Assembly: GCA_001684025.1 (NCBI GenBank)
Contig: LXRJ01000005.1
Coordinates: 4,262-40,129 of the forward strand
DNA: 35,868 bases
Direction: 5' to 3'
Source of the DNA: Candidatus Glomeribacter gigasporarum
GTDB lineage: Bacteria > Pseudomonadota > Gammaproteobacteria > Burkholderiales > Burkholderiaceae
The stretch's first letter is position 1. Each line of letters starts with the position of its first letter. Under the pieces are notes generated by a model, which was not told the origin of the DNA, did no database searches, and saw only the letters and a program-made list of their open reading frames with translations. Below, one piece after another: positions 34,395-35,868 of the stretch. Made by a program: the position numbers and the translations under genes.

Positions 34395-34868
34395 ATGATG
34401 ATTCATGAAGTGTGCCAAATGATGCTTGACGATATCAGTAAAAAACAGGTCGCAACTCTTTCTGGTGAGGATTCCATTCAAAAGGCAGCGCAGAAAATGC
34501 GTGACAAGAATGTCGGTAGTATTGTGGTCATGGATGCGCAGCAACATCCGGTCGGTATAGTCACAGATCGGGACATTGTGGTTCAGGTGGTGGCGGAAGG
34601 TGTGGGCCCATCGGGCCAGACGGTCGCCGATATTATGAGCCAGAATTTATTGATTCTGCGCACTTCAAACTCATTACAGGAAGCGGTGCGCAGCATGGAT
34701 GAAAAATGCGTGCGGCGCGCGCCGGTGGTGGACGAGCACGGCGCTTTATACGGCCTTGTATCGCTGGATGACCTGCTGATTCTATTGAGTCAATGCTTAA
34801 GTAAATGCGCTGAATTAATCAAAAAACAAACAAAGTGCGAGAGCACGGAAACGGAATGTTGTGCATAA
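34395..34868 (+). CDS. Twin-CBS-domain protein with a cysteine-rich tail
   Basis: CBS pairs (Bateman modules) bind adenine nucleotides and act as energy sensors. The 157-residue protein has CBS1 at about residues 14-68 (TLSGEDSIQKAAQKMRDKNVGSIVVMD...VGIVTDRDI) and CBS2 at about 80-135 (LLILRTSNSLQEAVRSMDEKCVRRAPVVDEHGALYGLVSLDDLL). The last 24 residues hold five cysteines (QCLSKC, TKC and ECC). I do not know this tail from other CBS proteins; metal or redox sensing is a guess. GGGAGAG precedes the ATG. It follows the BON gene by 61 nt with no box of its own, so it is probably in the same FNR-controlled operon. Confidence 0.93.
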   Translation: MMIHEVCQMMLDDISKKQVATLSGEDSIQKAAQKMRDKNVGSIVVMDAQQHPVGIVTDRDIVVQVVAEGVGPSGQTVADIMSQNLLILRTSNSLQEAVRSMDEKCVRRAPVVDEHGALYGLVSLDDLLILLSQCLSKCAELIKKQTKCESTETECCA

Positions 34869-34885
34869 ACGGATGTTGGAGGTTT

Positions 34886-34941
34886 GGGCGGCCAAAGGTA
34901 AAATGATGTAATTTTATTCATTTTACACCTTGGCTCCGCCC
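34886..34941. promoter_or_regulatory. Long imperfect hairpin abutting the fpr start codon
   Basis: The left arm (GGGCGG, CCAA, GGT, AAAATGA) and right arm (TCATTTTAC, ACCTTGG, CCGCCC) pair over about 20 bp with small bulges, around an 11-nt AT-rich loop. It ends directly at the ATG of the reductase gene, where no ribosome binding site is visible. No T-run follows, so a standard terminator is not indicated. It may control translation or be a former repeat. Confidence 0.7.
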
Positions 34942-35715
34942 ATGATGAATCGAATCAACCGGCACACTGTATTAAGCGTCCATCATTGGACGGATACGCT
35001 GTTCAGCTTCACCTGCACCCGTGATCCTTCTTTTCAATTTGAAAATGGACAATTTACGCTGGTCGGGATCGAAGCGGAAGGGAAATTGCTGATGCGCGCC
35101 TATAGTATGGTCAGCGCAAATGATGAAGCAATATTGGAATTCTTTTCAATCAAAGTGCCGGGCGGCCGTCTGACTTCGCATTTACAACATATCCAGCCAG
35201 GCGATTCAGTCTTTGTGGGTAAGAAGCCTGTCGGCACGTTAGTGATTGGTCATCTGTTACCAGGCGAGACGCTCTGGCTGCTTTCGACTGGAACGGGCCT
35301 GGCCCCTTTCCTCAGCATTATCAAGGATATCCGTATTTATCAGCGCTACCAGCGTATTATTCTGACGCATACTTGCCGTCTCGCCGCCGAGCTGGCGTAT
35401 CGAGAATATCTCACACAAACCTTTCCGCGGCATGAACGCCTTGGCCAATGGGTGCGGGAAAAGTTGATTTACTACCCGAGCGTGACACGGGAACCCTTTA
35501 TCCATCAGGGGCGGATTACCGATTTGATCGAAAGCGGCGGGTTATTTAAAGATTTGGAGCGGGCGCCTTTTACGCCTGAGCAGGACCGCCTGATGCTGTG
35601 CGGCAGCCCGCAAATGGTCAAAGATACGCGTGCCCTGCTACAAGCGAGAGGTTTTCAGGAGAGCAGCGCCGCTCAACCAGGGCATTATGTCGTTGAGAAA
35701 GCATTTGTGGATTGA
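34942..35715 (+). CDS. fpr: Ferredoxin/flavodoxin-NADP+ reductase (bacterial Fpr type)
   Basis: This FAD enzyme exchanges electrons between NADPH and ferredoxin or flavodoxin, supporting Fe-S repair and oxidative-stress responses. The start at ATG 34942 gives 257 residues; a TTG four codons upstream and a second ATG right after it are alternatives. The FAD domain carries RAYSM (residues 52-56) and the phosphate-binding PGGRLTSHLQ. The NADP domain carries LLSTGTGLAPFLSIIKD and MLCGSPQMVKDTRALL. The C-terminus GHYVVEKAFVD is the extended tail of the bacterial plant-type subclass. Length matches. It lies 73 nt after the CBS gene behind a long hairpin, so its transcription may be separate from the FNR-controlled pair. 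Confidence 0.95.
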   Translation: MMNRINRHTVLSVHHWTDTLFSFTCTRDPSFQFENGQFTLVGIEAEGKLLMRAYSMVSANDEAILEFFSIKVPGGRLTSHLQHIQPGDSVFVGKKPVGTLVIGHLLPGETLWLLSTGTGLAPFLSIIKDIRIYQRYQRIILTHTCRLAAELAYREYLTQTFPRHERLGQWVREKLIYYPSVTREPFIHQGRITDLIESGGLFKDLERAPFTPEQDRLMLCGSPQMVKDTRALLQARGFQESSAAQPGHYVVEKAFVD

Positions 35716-35868
35716 GAAGCGGAATGCATCAAATAGTTGAAACCAAAAAGTAGGTTCAATGCCTGTTTAATATCAATATCCCGGTTTAATTATGTATTGA
35801 TAGGTAGAAATGTATCATCAAAAATTAAGTTATCTTTAATGGTGAAATCATTTCTATCGACTGGGAGA
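35716..35868. other. AT-rich right-end segment without a gene
   Basis: I see no coding sequence in these 153 nt. An 8-bp inverted repeat (TAGAAATG at 35805-35812, CATTTCTA at 35849-35856) surrounds an AT-rich stretch. It may be a promoter region for a gene outside the window or the 3' flank of fpr. Confidence 0.5.

Overview
The window looks like a chromosomal segment of a betaproteobacterium of the Burkholderiaceae. Its housekeeping proteins (malate dehydrogenase, EF-P, TolQ, IspE, Prs, bL25) read like Burkholderia-type sequences. Neighbourhoods that are usually longer in free-living Burkholderia appear cut short or re-joined here: tolQRA has no tolB-pal after it, ispE sits next to rpe rather than lolB, and pgsA has no uvrC beside it. 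That, with an adhesin, VapD and a putative lysozyme inhibitor, suggests a host-associated, rearranged genome, possibly a fungal endosymbiont of the Mycoavidus/Glomeribacter type. The lineage is an inference from remembered family features, not from a search.

Layout. 2-2269: 3' part of a trimeric autotransporter adhesin, ending in a strong terminator. 2347-5896 (minus): gap, tkt and an erpA with an unusual acidic insertion. 6018-8133 (minus): an accessory pair, an uncharacterised His/Glu-rich protein and an MFS transporter, lying beside tRNA-Ser(UGA). 8304-9782 (minus): an alanine/glycine:cation symporter. 9945-12037 (plus): tolQRA. 12097-21772 (minus): a long co-directional run of fumC, efp, ybiT-type ABC-F, pgsA, plsY, acnA, a putative lysozyme inhibitor, mdh and vapD. 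21899-26483 (plus): a complete MacA-MacB-outer-membrane-factor tripartite efflux operon. 26786-30805 (minus): pth, rplY, prs, tRNA-Gln(UUG), ispE and rpe. 30873-32006 (plus): bamC. 32094-35715: a low-oxygen/stress cluster of hsp20 (minus), then fnr, a triple-BON protein, a twin-CBS protein and a ferredoxin-NADP+ reductase (all plus).

How the parts work together. The clearest regulatory story is at the right end. An FNR-type regulator with all four Fe-S cysteines and the ExxSR recognition helix is flanked by two perfect TTGAT-N4-ATCAA boxes. One lies between hsp20 and fnr, the other upstream of the BON gene. Both are placed where a class II FNR promoter would have a plausible -10 element. This resembles the low-oxygen-activated loci described in Burkholderia.

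Between genes I see two sets of dispersed repeats. One is a 21-bp motif beside erpA and in the BON leader, with a related 29-bp palindrome over the vapD stop codon. The other is a 60-bp hairpin element of identical length found at two convergent gene ends (efflux operon/pth and bamC/hsp20). No CRISPR array, prophage, intact insertion sequence or rRNA is visible. I do not see a clear-cut novel multi-gene system. The best candidates for new biology are the accessory pair at 6018-8133, the acidic ErpA insertion, the cysteine-tailed CBS protein within the FNR cluster, and the two repeat families.
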